DNA from: Bacteroidales bacterium
GTDB taxonomy: Bacteria; Bacteroidota; Bacteroidia; Bacteroidales; WCHB1-69
Length of the DNA stretch: 33,473 nucleotides
Direction of reading: 5' to 3'
Assembly: GCA_016285085.1 (NCBI GenBank)
Contig: JAEEQA010000019.1
Location: 1-33,473, forward strand
Made by a program: the position numbers and the translations under genes. The notes beneath the pieces are model-generated. The model did not search any database, was not told where the DNA came from, and was given only the letters and a program-made list of their open reading frames with translations. Below are positions 16,265 to 25,947 of this stretch, one piece after another (the stretch's first letter is position 1; every line of letters starts with the position of its first letter).

Positions 16265-17773
16265 ATGGAAAAAAAATATGCCTTTTTACAGATTGTGTTC
16301 ATGACACTATTCTGCCTGGGAATCCAAACTTCTTTCGGGCAGTGTGATCCGATTGTCATCACCGATGAACAGCCCTATGCCGAGAATTTTGAAGGAGAGA
16401 CAGCTGCATGCTGGACACCCGCCGACACCGTTGGCGGTGCTTCTTGGAGGATTGTAAACGGAAGCGAAGCAAGTGGTTTTGTTTTTTCACCCGGGGATGG
16501 GGACAACTCTGAAGCACGTATTGTTTCCCCTATACTCGACATGTCAGGAATTAGTTCTGCAAGATTGTCTTTTGCGTACTTCCTCTATTCTTTTTATTCG
16601 GCCGATGAATTGGTGGTAAGCTGGCGCTCGTCGGAAACCGACACTTGGCATACCTTGGGAACCTTCAATACGTATGGTATGCAAGATTATGAAGAACAGT
16701 CATACACTTTGGAGAACCTTTCTTCCACCTATCAGATTTCCTTCTTGGGACGCGGTCTGGGTGGTTTGATGGATATGGTTGCGAATGTTGAAATTGTTTC
16801 AAGTGGCGCTTGTGCCCGTCCCACCAGTGTGCAGGTTTCGAATCTCACCCCCACCACTGCTCTACTCAGTTGGACGGCGAACAATGGAGAAACCAGCTGG
16901 ACCGTGGATTTGAACGGCGTGGAAACTCCAATGAACACCAATCCATTCACACTCACCGACCTTATACCGAGAACCAACTACACCGTACGGGTAAAAGCCA
17001 ACTGCGGGGAAAACAACAGTTCGGACTGGTCCTCACCGATTGAATTCATTACGGACTGTGATATCATCACCGTCACAGACGACACTCCCTATTTCGATGA
17101 CTTCGAACGCTCCGAAAATTTTGTCTGCTGGACCTCCGAAATCATCTCGGGCAGCGATGGCTGGGTGATTGATCCGGGCTACCTTGTGCTCAACAACACC
17201 GCCTTTTTCATCTGGATGGGCGACGAGGCGCGCCTGGTCTCCGCTACCATGGACATCACCGCTGTTACAGATCCTGTCCTCGTCTTCAAGCACAAGCAAC
17301 CACAAGGGCAGGTGGATGTGGACGAGCTTTCTGTCTGGTATCGCACTGCCGCCACAGAGGAGTGGCAACAGTTGGCCACCTACACCTTCCCCACTGACGG
17401 ATTCGAGACGGAAACAATCGGCCTTCCCAATCCCTCCTCTGCCTACCAGATCGCCTTCAAAGGCAAATCGAACGACGCCGAAGGTATTTATGTGGATGAG
17501 GTTGCCGTAGGAACCAGAAGTGCCGTTTCCGTGCCGGAGACATCGTCCGTCACCGCACTCTATCCCAACCCGACCACCGGCAACGTGACCATTGAAAGCA
17601 ACGCCATCGGTGCCGACCTCACCGTGTACGACCTATTCGGCAAACTGATGGTGACCTCCAAAGTCGCCGCCGAGCGCACTGAACTCGACCTCAGCGGCCT
17701 CGCCACAGGTGTCTATATGATACAGATTGCTGACATTACCGGCACCACCACCATCAAGGTTGTGAAGGAGTAA
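16265..17773 (+). CDS. Secreted surface protein: cleaved-adhesin-like, Fn3, cleaved-adhesin-like, T9SS sorting domain
   Basis: The 502-aa protein is a smaller relative of the 1745-aa protein upstream. A signal peptide (about 1-26, SFGQ) is followed by a CA/MAM-like domain (about 27-180), one Fn3 domain (about 181-263), a second CA-like domain (about 264-420) and a T9SS tail (about 430-502, LYPNPTTGNVTI, ending TTIKVVKE). The second CA domain resembles the last CA domain of the neighbour (CWTSEIISG, LVFKHKQPQG, LPNPSSAYQIAFKG). The sorting tails share a 51-base stretch with one mismatch. It has its own -7 box and terminator. It is probably a duplicate-derived adhesin, with no enzymatic motif seen. 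Confidence 0.87.
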   Translation: MEKKYAFLQIVFMTLFCLGIQTSFGQCDPIVITDEQPYAENFEGETAACWTPADTVGGASWRIVNGSEASGFVFSPGDGDNSEARIVSPILDMSGISSARLSFAYFLYSFYSADELVVSWRSSETDTWHTLGTFNTYGMQDYEEQSYTLENLSSTYQISFLGRGLGGLMDMVANVEIVSSGACARPTSVQVSNLTPTTALLSWTANNGETSWTVDLNGVETPMNTNPFTLTDLIPRTNYTVRVKANCGENNSSDWSSPIEFITDCDIITVTDDTPYFDDFERSENFVCWTSEIISGSDGWVIDPGYLVLNNTAFFIWMGDEARLVSATMDITAVTDPVLVFKHKQPQGQVDVDELSVWYRTAATEEWQQLATYTFPTDGFETETIGLPNPSSAYQIAFKGKSNDAEGIYVDEVAVGTRSAVSVPETSSVTALYPNPTTGNVTIESNAIGADLTVYDLFGKLMVTSKVAAERTELDLSGLATGVYMIQIADITGTTTIKVVKE

Positions 17774-17783
17774 TATTATTATT

Positions 17784-17812
17784 GTAGAGACGTCATAATA
17801 TGGCGTCTCTAC
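17784..17812. repeat. 29-bp near-palindrome, GTAGAGACG family, TCATAATATGG core
   Basis: The arms GTAGAGACG/CGTCTCTAC flank an 11-base core with an unpaired central A. One T/C difference between the halves is wobble-compatible in RNA. The copy at 27484-27512 has the same core but altered, still complementary, arms. Confidence 0.92.
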
Positions 17813-17820
17813 AAAGCACC

Positions 17821-17851
17821 AAAAATCCCGCGATTCCTCGCGGGATTTTTT
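17821..17851 (+). terminator. Terminator after the second adhesin gene
   Basis: The stem ATCCCGCGA/TCGCGGGAT has a 4-base loop, flanked by AAAA before and TTTTTT after. It works on the plus strand and could also serve the minus strand. Confidence 0.9.
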
Positions 17852-17856
17852 ATTTG

Positions 17857-17884
17857 AAAAAAGAGGCGGTGTACACACCACCTC
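17857..17884 (-). terminator. Terminator after ffh
   Basis: On the minus strand GAGGTGGTG/CACCGCCTC forms a 9-bp stem with one G-T wobble and a 4-base loop, followed by a run of six U (17857-17862). It lies 31 bases past the ffh stop. Together with 17821-17851 it separates two convergent genes. Confidence 0.8.
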
Positions 17885-17914
17885 TACTATACCCTATTCA
17901 CTAAACCCTATCCC

Positions 17915-19249
17915 CTACCTTCTTCCGCGGGTGCTGAGGGCCTGCATCAGGTTCTTGGCCTTGCCGCTGTTCACCATCTTCATCATCTTGCGGGTGTCGA
18001 AGAACTGTTTGATGAGGCGGTTCACCTCCTGAATGTCGTTGCCGCTGCCGAGGGCGATGCGTTTCTTGCGGCTTCCGTTGATGATGTCGGGGTTGGCGCG
18101 TTCCTCCGGGGTCATGGAGAGGATGATGGCTTCCACACCCTTGAAGGCACTGTCGTCGATGTCGAGGTCGCGGACGGCTTTGCCCATGCCGGGAATCATG
18201 CCCATCAACTCTTTCACGTTGCCCATCTTCTTGATTTGCTGGATCTGGTTCAGGAAGTCGTTGAAGTCGAACTCGTTTTTGGCTAATTTCTTCTGGAGTT
18301 TGGCGGCCTCTTCGGCGTCGAACTGCGCCTGCGCCGTTTCCACGAAGCTGCGGATGTCGCCCATACCCAAGATTCTTTCCGCCATACGGTCGGGGTGGAA
18401 GACATCGATGGCCTCCATCTTTTCGCCGGTACCGATGAACTTGATGGGCTTGTTGACCACGGCCTTGATGGTGAGGGCGGCACCGCCACGGGTGTCACCG
18501 TCCATCTTGGTGAGGATGACGCCGTCGAAGTCAAGCTTGTCGTTGAAGGCTTTGGCCGTGTTGACAGCATCCTGACCGGTCATGGCGTCCACCACGAACA
18601 GGATTTCGTGCGGCTGCACGGCCTCCTTGATGTTGCCGATCTCCTCCATCATCTCCTCATCCACTGCCAAACGGCCGGCGGTATCCACGATGACGAGGTC
18701 GTAGCCGTGCTCCTTGGCGTAGGCCACACCGTTCTTGGCGATGCGCACGGGGTCTTTCGAACCCTCCTCGGTATAGACGGGCACGTTGATCTGCTCGCCC
18801 AGCACCTTCAGCTGGTCGATAGCGGCGGGACGATAGACGTCGCCGGCCACGAGGAGCGGGCGGCGGTTGCGCTTGTTGCGCAACATATTGGCCAGTTTTG
18901 CGGCGTGGGTCGTCTTACCCGAACCCTGCAGACCTGCCATCAGGAAAACGGCCGGACTGGCCTTCAAATTCACGTCGGTTGAACTGGAACCCATCAAGGC
19001 AATCAGCTCGTCATACGTGATCTTGACCATCATCTGGCTGGGCGATACGGCTTTCAGCACATTCATACCCAACGCTTTCGCCTTCACTGAATCGGTGAAT
19101 TCCTTGGCGATTTTATAACTTACATCCGCATCCAAGAGGGCCTTGCGGACCTCTTTCATCGTTTCGGCCACGTTGATGTCGGTAATATGGCCTTGTCCCT
19201 TCAGGACCTTAAATGCCCGTTCTAATCTGTCGCTTAAACTTTCAAACAT
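17915..19249 (-). CDS. ffh: Signal recognition particle protein Ffh (SRP54)
   Basis: The 444-aa protein has the SRP54 layout: N-terminal helical bundle (1-~90), GTPase domain with GLQGSGKT (106-113), DTAGR (189-193) and TKMDGD (247-252), and a C-terminal M domain (about 295-444) with the RNA- and signal-binding helices (MGMIPGMGKA, GSRKKRIALGSG, MMKMVNSGKAKNLM). It binds signal sequences on ribosomes and delivers them to FtsY. It lies downstream of the thioredoxin gene on the same strand, with a palindromic repeat in the 43-base gap. A terminator follows. The length is normal and all GTPase motifs are present. Confidence 0.97.
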   Translation of the reverse strand: MFESLSDRLERAFKVLKGQGHITDINVAETMKEVRKALLDADVSYKIAKEFTDSVKAKALGMNVLKAVSPSQMMVKITYDELIALMGSSSTDVNLKASPAVFLMAGLQGSGKTTHAAKLANMLRNKRNRRPLLVAGDVYRPAAIDQLKVLGEQINVPVYTEEGSKDPVRIAKNGVAYAKEHGYDLVIVDTAGRLAVDEEMMEEIGNIKEAVQPHEILFVVDAMTGQDAVNTAKAFNDKLDFDGVILTKMDGDTRGGAALTIKAVVNKPIKFIGTGEKMEAIDVFHPDRMAERILGMGDIRSFVETAQAQFDAEEAAKLQKKLAKNEFDFNDFLNQIQQIKKMGNVKELMGMIPGMGKAVRDLDIDDSAFKGVEAIILSMTPEERANPDIINGSRKKRIALGSGNDIQEVNRLIKQFFDTRKMMKMVNSGKAKNLMQALSTRGRR

Positions 19250-19263
19250 ATAGGTTCGTTATT

Positions 19264-19291
19264 TAAGAGACGCGGTGCACCACGTCTCTAC
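19264..19291. repeat. Degenerate 28-bp palindrome, GTAGAGACG family, CGGTGCACCA core
   Basis: The left arm is TAAGAGACG and the right arm CGTCTCTAC, around a GTGCAC-centred core. It fills most of the gap between the thioredoxin stop at 19293 and the ffh start at 19249. Confidence 0.85.
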
Positions 19292-19292
19292 A

Positions 19293-19793
19293 TTATTGTT
19301 TTTTGTTGTCAATAACAAGATATTTGTCAATGATTTCCTTTAGCTGGTCCTTCGTGAGGAGGCCGACGCTGCGTTTGGCTTTTTGCTTTGGCGCGAGGTA
19401 GAGAATTGTAGGGATGTTCCGTACCTGCAAAGCGCGGGCAAGGTCCTTGTTGTGGTCCACATTCACCTTATAGACGATAAAGGCGCCTTCGTACTCGTTC
19501 AGCAGTTCGTCCAAGATGGGGGAAAGCCGCTTGCACGGGCCGCACCAGTCGGCATAGAAATCCACGATGGCGGGCTTTTTGCCCTTGTAGACCATGACAG
19601 TGTCGTTATAGTCGAAGATTTTCTTCGCAAACTCCTCCTGTGTAAGGGTAATCGGCTCCAGCTTTTCATTGGTTGCTTTGTCCTGTTTCTCGGTTTTGGC
19701 CTTGCCCGATTTTTCAGCGGGCGTGGCATCCGTTTGGGCGGCGAGCATGCTGCAAAAACAGAGGCATAGCAGGGTGATGATAAATCGTTTCAT
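19293..19793 (-). CDS. Secreted thioredoxin-family protein
   Basis: The 166-aa protein has a signal peptide (about 1-20, MKRF...LAAQ), a Lys/Glu-rich linker (about 21-48) and a thioredoxin domain with WCGPC (Cys84, Cys87), DFYADWCGPCKR and the cis-proline segment IPTILY. It is expected to reduce or exchange disulfides in the periplasm. An ATG at 19856 in frame would add 21 residues ahead of the signal peptide. I reject it because those residues are the translation of the palindromic repeat at 19814-19841 and because MKRF is a normal signal-peptide start. The gene sits between glnS and ffh on the same strand, possibly one transcript, with a palindrome in each junction. Confidence 0.9.
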   Translation of the reverse strand: MKRFIITLLCLCFCSMLAAQTDATPAEKSGKAKTEKQDKATNEKLEPITLTQEEFAKKIFDYNDTVMVYKGKKPAIVDFYADWCGPCKRLSPILDELLNEYEGAFIVYKVNVDHNKDLARALQVRNIPTILYLAPKQKAKRSVGLLTKDQLKEIIDKYLVIDNKKQ

Positions 19794-19813
19794 ATAATGT
19801 CGGTTGTATTGTT

Positions 19814-19841
19814 GTAGAGACGCAAAATTTTGCGTCTCTAC
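19814..19841. repeat. 28-bp perfect palindrome, GTAGAGACG family, AAAATTTT core
   Basis: Identical to the copy at 181-208. It lies in the 62-base gap between the glnS stop and the thioredoxin start, so it would be a hairpin in the leader or junction of that mRNA. Confidence 0.95.
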
Positions 19842-19855
19842 AACGGTGTTTTTCA

Positions 19856-21481
<1,626 letters not shown>

Positions 21482-21508
21482 AGTTCGGTGGAATTTATTT
21501 TACGGCTG

Positions 21509-21516
21509 CAAAAGTA
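21509..21516 (-). promoter_or_regulatory. -7 box for glnS
   Basis: The minus strand reads TACTTTTG, matching TAnnTTTG, 27 bases before the glnS ATG. The -33 element is not clear. Confidence 0.6.
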
Positions 21517-21539
21517 CGATTTTTTCTCGTTCATATTAT

Positions 21540-21571
21540 AAAAAAAAGGGATGACCGAAGCCATCCCTTTT
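21540..21571 (-). terminator. Terminator after the small lipoprotein gene
   Basis: On the minus strand GGGATGGC/GTCATCCC closes a stable TTCG tetraloop and is followed by seven or more U. It lies 20-50 bases past the stop at 21591 and insulates glnS from it. Confidence 0.88.
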
Positions 21572-21590
21572 TCTTTGTTGAATGCAAAAA

Positions 21591-21830
21591 TTATTTGCAC
21601 TTGACTTCAATGTCAACTTCTTTTCCGTCAACGACTGCAGAATAGCCGTGGTATTTATCCACAGACTGGGAAGTGCAGGCATCTTTGTCAAAGAAACGGA
21701 CATCGCCACTCTCACGGGCATAAATTTTCTTGCCGTCTTCATAACGGACGCAGACACATTTCTTGCCACAGGAGGCGAAAATCATAATGCCAGCGAGAAC
21801 GAGGGCGCAAATTCCAAATACTTTCTTCAT
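21591..21830 (-). CDS. Small putative lipoprotein, unknown function
   Basis: This is a 79-aa protein. The N-terminus is a lipoprotein signal: MKKVFGICALVLAGIMIFASC, with the lipobox cysteine at residue 21. The mature part is small and hydrophilic, with three more cysteines (CVC near the start and one near the end) plus Cys52. I do not recognise a family. It has its own -7 box (21885-21892) and terminator (21540-21571), so it is probably a monocistronic real gene rather than a chance frame. Confidence 0.75.
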   Translation of the reverse strand: MKKVFGICALVLAGIMIFASCGKKCVCVRYEDGKKIYARESGDVRFFDKDACTSQSVDKYHGYSAVVDGKEVDIEVKCK

Positions 21831-21884
21831 AATGATTTGATTTTTAATTGGTTAATAAATATAAAATTATCGTTAATGATTTGG

Positions 21885-21892
21885 CAAAATTA
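21885..21892 (-). promoter_or_regulatory. -7 box for the small lipoprotein gene
   Basis: The minus strand reads TAATTTTG, matching TAnnTTTG, 54 bases before the ATG at 21830. Confidence 0.5.
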
Positions 21893-21953
21893 GATAAAAA
21901 ATAATACTTCGGAGAGTGTGTTGGCAAAAATTAGGAATTATTAAGGAAATCTG

Positions 21954-22913
21954 TTAGTTCTTTTTTACGAGCTGGCCGGTACCGGTATTTTCGATTTTGA
22001 TTTTCGGGGTGCCGAGGTAGATGATGCTGCCAGAGGAGGTGATGTTGGCGTCGAGGGAGGAGGCGGGAGCGACAGAGATGTCGCCGGAGCCGTTGTTCTC
22101 AACCTTGGCTTTCTCTGCCTTCATTCCGGTAGCATCGAAAGCGGAAGAGCCGGAACTGGTAACGGTGACGTTGTCGGCAGATCCGGTGAACTTTACACTG
22201 CCGGAGTTCGTCAATGTGGCGGTGACGGTTTTGCCGGCATAGCCGTTGAACGTGAGGGCGCCGGAACCATTGCCCTTGATGGTGACCGTCTCGCTGCTTA
22301 TGCTGGCGAAGGTGCAGGCTTCGGTGCTGGCGAAGGTGATTTCAGTCTTCTTCACTTCCGTCAGTTTGTTGATGTTGCAGACAACATTGTCTTTCAACGA
22401 AAGGTTCAAGGAAGCGGCAATCATGTCGGAGAAGTTTATCTTGAAGCCTTTGGCAGCTGTTACTTTCAAAGAACTGGTTTTCAAATTTTTGATGTTGAGT
22501 GTGCCGTTGCCTTCCAGGGTCATCTCCATCTTGTCGGACGGAATGCCGTCGGCACTGATTTCACCGTCGCCGGTATATTGGACCTTGGTGAACATCGGCA
22601 GGGCGAGACGGATGACAATGGGGAAATTGTTGACAATCTTGGTCTTCTTTTCCACGCTGATGTTCATTGTCTTGCCCTTCACTTCTGTGAGGATGAACTC
22701 ATGCAGGTTCGACTCCGCTTCCACTTCCACTTTTGGCGTGATGGCGTATTCGATGATGACATTGAAGTCGGCAGAGACGACAATCTGTTCAAAAGGTGCG
22801 ACAGAACGGCTTTCTTTCTTCAATTCTTGATTACCGATAACGTCTTTTGCCTGGGCGAAAAGAACGGCAAATGCCATAACCACAAATGCCAGAATTTGTC
22901 TAGTGTTTCTCAT
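21954..22913 (-). CDS. Head GIN domain-containing secreted protein (DUF2807)
   Basis: The 319-aa protein has a signal peptide (about 1-22, LFAQA) and a repetitive beta-strand body. It opens with SRSVAPFEQIVVSADFNVIIEYA, the usual start of the head GIN/DUF2807 domain (PF10988). Short repeats such as GNGSGALTFNGYAG, NSGSVKFTGSADNVTVTSSGSSAFD and NNGSGDISVAP fit a beta-helix-like stack. The family is abundant in Bacteroidota, is cell-envelope located, and has no established function. It is transcribed from a divergent promoter region shared with the gene at 23002. Confidence 0.88.
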   Translation of the reverse strand: MRNTRQILAFVVMAFAVLFAQAKDVIGNQELKKESRSVAPFEQIVVSADFNVIIEYAITPKVEVEAESNLHEFILTEVKGKTMNISVEKKTKIVNNFPIVIRLALPMFTKVQYTGDGEISADGIPSDKMEMTLEGNGTLNIKNLKTSSLKVTAAKGFKINFSDMIAASLNLSLKDNVVCNINKLTEVKKTEITFASTEACTFASISSETVTIKGNGSGALTFNGYAGKTVTATLTNSGSVKFTGSADNVTVTSSGSSAFDATGMKAEKAKVENNGSGDISVAPASSLDANITSSGSIIYLGTPKIKIENTGTGQLVKKN

Positions 22914-22950
22914 AGTTATTGTGTTTTAAGGTTAATAATCAAAAAGCGGG

Positions 22951-22979
22951 CAAAATTACGAATAATTACTGTATCTTTG
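22951..22979. promoter_or_regulatory. Back-to-back divergent promoter boxes (GIN gene and PP-loop gene)
   Basis: The minus strand carries TAATTTTG at 22951-22958 for the GIN gene. The plus strand carries TATCTTTG at 22972-22979 for the gene at 23002. The two -7 boxes are separated by exactly 13 bases. The region is flanked by GGGCAAA/TTTGCCC symmetry. The upstream element of each promoter must overlap the other's -7 box. Confidence 0.6.
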
Positions 22980-23001
22980 CCCGTTTTTTTCGCAAAAGCC
23001 A

Positions 23002-24270
23002 ATGCCACAGCAAAATCAGGACAAATTTTTGAAATTAAGGGATTTGCATCCCGATTTTTTTTACGACGGATACTTTTTTTCAATAAAAGGGGACAAAATT
23101 GAAATGCGGTTTGATTTCCGCATCGGGGACGAAATCCGGTTCTCCCCCAAGATGACGCTGCTGCCGGGCCGCCACGCGGCGGGCGTGCCGTCGGAAAAGG
23201 AGCTGGACGGCCTCGTTTTCCACATCGGCCTCATTGAGCTGATCAGCTACTGGAAGTGTGCCTGCCCGCCCGCCGTCCACCTCCCGCGCAAACTGTCGGA
23301 AACGCAGCAGCAGTGGTGGAAAAAGCTCTACTGGAAGGGATTGGGTGAGTTCTTCTACCAGAACGGCATCCAGTCCACCCCCGCCGACTTCCTGAACTTC
23401 CGGTTCGACGAGGCGGCCCCGTCGGTGTCGGACTTCACCTACCGCCGCATCGAAGGCAGCGAGGCGGTCATCGTACCCATCGGGGGCGGCAAGGACTCGG
23501 TGGTGACGCTGGAGCACCACCGCCGCACGCGCCGGATCGTGCCGTTCATCATCAACCCGCGCGGTGCCACCCTCGAATGCGCCCGCATCGCCGGTTTTCC
23601 CGAACAAGACGACCTCGTCATCCTCCAGCGGCAGATCGACCCCGAACTGCTCCGACTCAACGGCGAAGGGTACCTCAACGGCCACACGCCCTTCTCGGCG
23701 ATGCTGGCGTTCTACACCCTGCTGGTGAGCCACGTCACCGGCGTGCGCGACATCGCCCTCTCCAACGAAAGCAGCGCCAACGAGCCCACCATCCCCGGCA
23801 CCGACATCAACCACCAGTACTCCAAATCCCTGGAGTTCGAAGAGGATTTTCGTAGGTACGTGACGGCCAACATGAACGATGCGAGCCACTACTTCAGCTA
23901 TCTGCGGCCCTATTCGGAGTTGCAGATTGCGGAGTTCTTTGCCCAATATCCCGCCTATTTCCCTGTGTTCAAGAGCTGCAACGCCGGCAGCAAAACCGAC
24001 AGCTGGTGCTGCAACTGCCCCAAGTGCCTGTTCGCGTACATCATCCTGTCGCCGTTCATCGACGATGCGACGATGGTGCAGATTTTCGGAGAGGACCTGC
24101 TCAACAAGCCGTCGCTGCAGCAGTACTTCGACGAGCTGACGGGCATTGCCGAGGTCAAGCCCTTCGAGTGCGTGGGCACGGTGGAGGAGGTGAACCGCGC
24201 CCTCTCCATGATTGCCGACACCCGCGGTGACAAATATTTAGTGAAGCGATGGCGGGCATTAAACAAGTAG
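23002..24270 (+). CDS. PP-loop ATP-dependent enzyme, possibly MurL-like UDP-MurNAc-L-Ala-L-Glu epimerase
   Basis: The 422-aa soluble protein has the ATP-pyrophosphatase PP-loop GGGKDS at about 160-166 (VIVPIGGGKDSVVTLE). It also has conserved-looking blocks SNESSANEP, GTDINHQYSKSLEFEEDF, and WCCNCPKCLFAYI near the C-terminus. This arrangement resembles, from memory, MurL, the ATP-using epimerase that with MurD2 supplies D-Glu to peptidoglycan in Xanthomonas and makes AMP plus pyrophosphate. I cannot confirm the match without a search. The safe call is a PP-loop nucleotide alpha-hydrolase-superfamily protein of unknown substrate. No murein gene is adjacent. It shares a divergent promoter with the GIN gene and has a leader of only about 15-20 bases. 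Confidence 0.55.
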   Translation: MPQQNQDKFLKLRDLHPDFFYDGYFFSIKGDKIEMRFDFRIGDEIRFSPKMTLLPGRHAAGVPSEKELDGLVFHIGLIELISYWKCACPPAVHLPRKLSETQQQWWKKLYWKGLGEFFYQNGIQSTPADFLNFRFDEAAPSVSDFTYRRIEGSEAVIVPIGGGKDSVVTLEHHRRTRRIVPFIINPRGATLECARIAGFPEQDDLVILQRQIDPELLRLNGEGYLNGHTPFSAMLAFYTLLVSHVTGVRDIALSNESSANEPTIPGTDINHQYSKSLEFEEDFRRYVTANMNDASHYFSYLRPYSELQIAEFFAQYPAYFPVFKSCNAGSKTDSWCCNCPKCLFAYIILSPFIDDATMVQIFGEDLLNKPSLQQYFDELTGIAEVKPFECVGTVEEVNRALSMIADTRGDKYLVKRWRALNK

Positions 24271-24348
24271 AAGGGTAAAACCGACGAAACGATAGTCTTT
24301 CCCAGTGATTTCCACCCGGCGCAATGCCCGCCTTCGACAAAGCGGAAT

Positions 24349-25947
24349 TTATTGCAGCTTGAAACTGATGGGAATTGCGAAGCTAACCCGTACTTTTTTG
24401 CCGTTTTGCATGCCGGGTTTCCATTTGGGCATGGCGCTGATCACTCTCACCGCCTCCTCGTCGCAGCCGTCACCAATACCTTTTGCTACTTTGACATCGG
24501 TGATGCTTCCGTTCTTCTCAACGACAAACGTGACCATCACTTTGCCTTGGGTATTCTTTTGCTTGGCCGCTTCCGGATATTTGATGTTTTCGGAAAGATA
24601 TTTCATCATGGCCTCCATCCCGCCGGGAAATTCGGGCATCACTTCGGGCTGGTTGTAAACACTGTCCTTCTCTTCCTTAGGAAAAGTTATGTTGATTTTG
24701 AGGTCATTGGAACTGACTGTTGTTTCATTGTCCTCACCCATGGAAATGGAGAATGGCGCAACGCTGTATGAAATGGCGTCACCGTTCTTCCCCTCTTCTT
24801 TCATTTCGACATAGTCTTTGAGCGTGCCGTCCGCGTTGAAAGTGGAAATGGTGATTTTTTTGCGCAGCTCGTGCGAAATGGGGTCTATCGCATCGGTGGT
24901 CTCGAATTTAAGACACGAACCGTCTTCGCTATAAATGACAGTGTCTTGGAATTGCGGAACTCCGTTGTCATCAAAGAGTTGGATTTCCGTTCCTAATGCG
25001 GGATAACCTTCAGCGGCGGTCTGTTTCTGTGCCGTCACTTTGGGGCTGGCGGCTACTAAAGCCCCTAACACGGGTATGATGACCAACAGTCTCCACCAGA
25101 GACGTTTGGTCTTTTCGTTACTTGTCATCATCTTGATTCTTTTTTGGGTGAATAATAAATTGAAATTGTTGCTCATGCTGCTGAAATTGACGGCCGTGCA
25201 CTGCTGCAAAATCAGATACATGTATTTTCCTTTGTCAGCGCCACCATGAAGGACCTCGTGGTCGGCGGCATATTCGTGAATCAACTGCAAATCCCTTTTA
25301 TACAGATAGATAAAAGGATTAAACCATTGCAGGATCATCATCAATTCTGTAAAAAGAATATCGGTGGAATGATGGTGTGCGATGTGGTATAGCTCGTGCC
25401 TGAGGATATCCGGCGATACGTTTTCGTCCGGGAAATAGGCGTAATGCAGGAAAGAAAAGGCGTTGTTGTCGCAATGGGTATAGACTGCGGTGTAACCGTC
25501 CTTTTTTTCTCTGGGGGAACGAAGGGTGAGGATGGTGATCTTCAAAATCTTGACGGAAAAGGCTATGAGGCTTACGATTACGCCGGCAAGGTAGATGATG
25601 CCGAGCAGTTTCCACAGGTTGAAGGTTGAATTGTCAGGGTGGGCGATGTCGCTTGCGGCTGCCTGCCCTTCCGGGGAAATGCCATCGGGCGTGATGGTGA
25701 TTTCGTTCAGTAGGAAGATGTTGCTGAACCACTGCGGCTGCGTTCTGCCGGCGAGGGCGGAGGTGTGGCCGAACAGGGTGCCGAGAAGAGGCAGCGCAAG
25801 GGCAAACAGCATGGCCGTCAGCAGGAAGAAGCGGTTGAACTGGAAACTCTTGCTATTGGCAAGCAGCAGCCGATAGCACAGCCAAAGCACCATCAATGCG
25901 ACGGCGCAGGGCAACAGGTAAACGAGGAAAAAGACTTGTGCGTTCAT
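24349..25947 (-). CDS. BlaR1/MecR1-like M56 peptidase with TonB C-terminal domain
   Basis: The 532-aa membrane protein has transmembrane helices in the N-terminal part (about 5-30, 38-60, 112-138). These are followed by an M56 zinc peptidase region with HELYH (184-188) and HEYAADH (Glu226 a possible third ligand), then a fourth helix (about 286-303). A periplasmic region follows and the protein ends in a TonB C-terminal domain (about 455-532, YPEAAKQKNTQGKVMVTFVVEKNGSITDVKV). There is no penicillin-binding sensor domain, so the signal is not simply a beta-lactam. The start codon overlaps the stop of the BlaI-type repressor gene (ATGA), so the two are translationally coupled. By analogy, the peptidase would inactivate the repressor on receiving a signal. 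Confidence 0.88.
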   Translation of the reverse strand: MNAQVFFLVYLLPCAVALMVLWLCYRLLLANSKSFQFNRFFLLTAMLFALALPLLGTLFGHTSALAGRTQPQWFSNIFLLNEITITPDGISPEGQAAASDIAHPDNSTFNLWKLLGIIYLAGVIVSLIAFSVKILKITILTLRSPREKKDGYTAVYTHCDNNAFSFLHYAYFPDENVSPDILRHELYHIAHHHSTDILFTELMMILQWFNPFIYLYKRDLQLIHEYAADHEVLHGGADKGKYMYLILQQCTAVNFSSMSNNFNLLFTQKRIKMMTSNEKTKRLWWRLLVIIPVLGALVAASPKVTAQKQTAAEGYPALGTEIQLFDDNGVPQFQDTVIYSEDGSCLKFETTDAIDPISHELRKKITISTFNADGTLKDYVEMKEEGKNGDAISYSVAPFSISMGEDNETTVSSNDLKINITFPKEEKDSVYNQPEVMPEFPGGMEAMMKYLSENIKYPEAAKQKNTQGKVMVTFVVEKNGSITDVKVAKGIGDGCDEEAVRVISAMPKWKPGMQNGKKVRVSFAIPISFKLQ

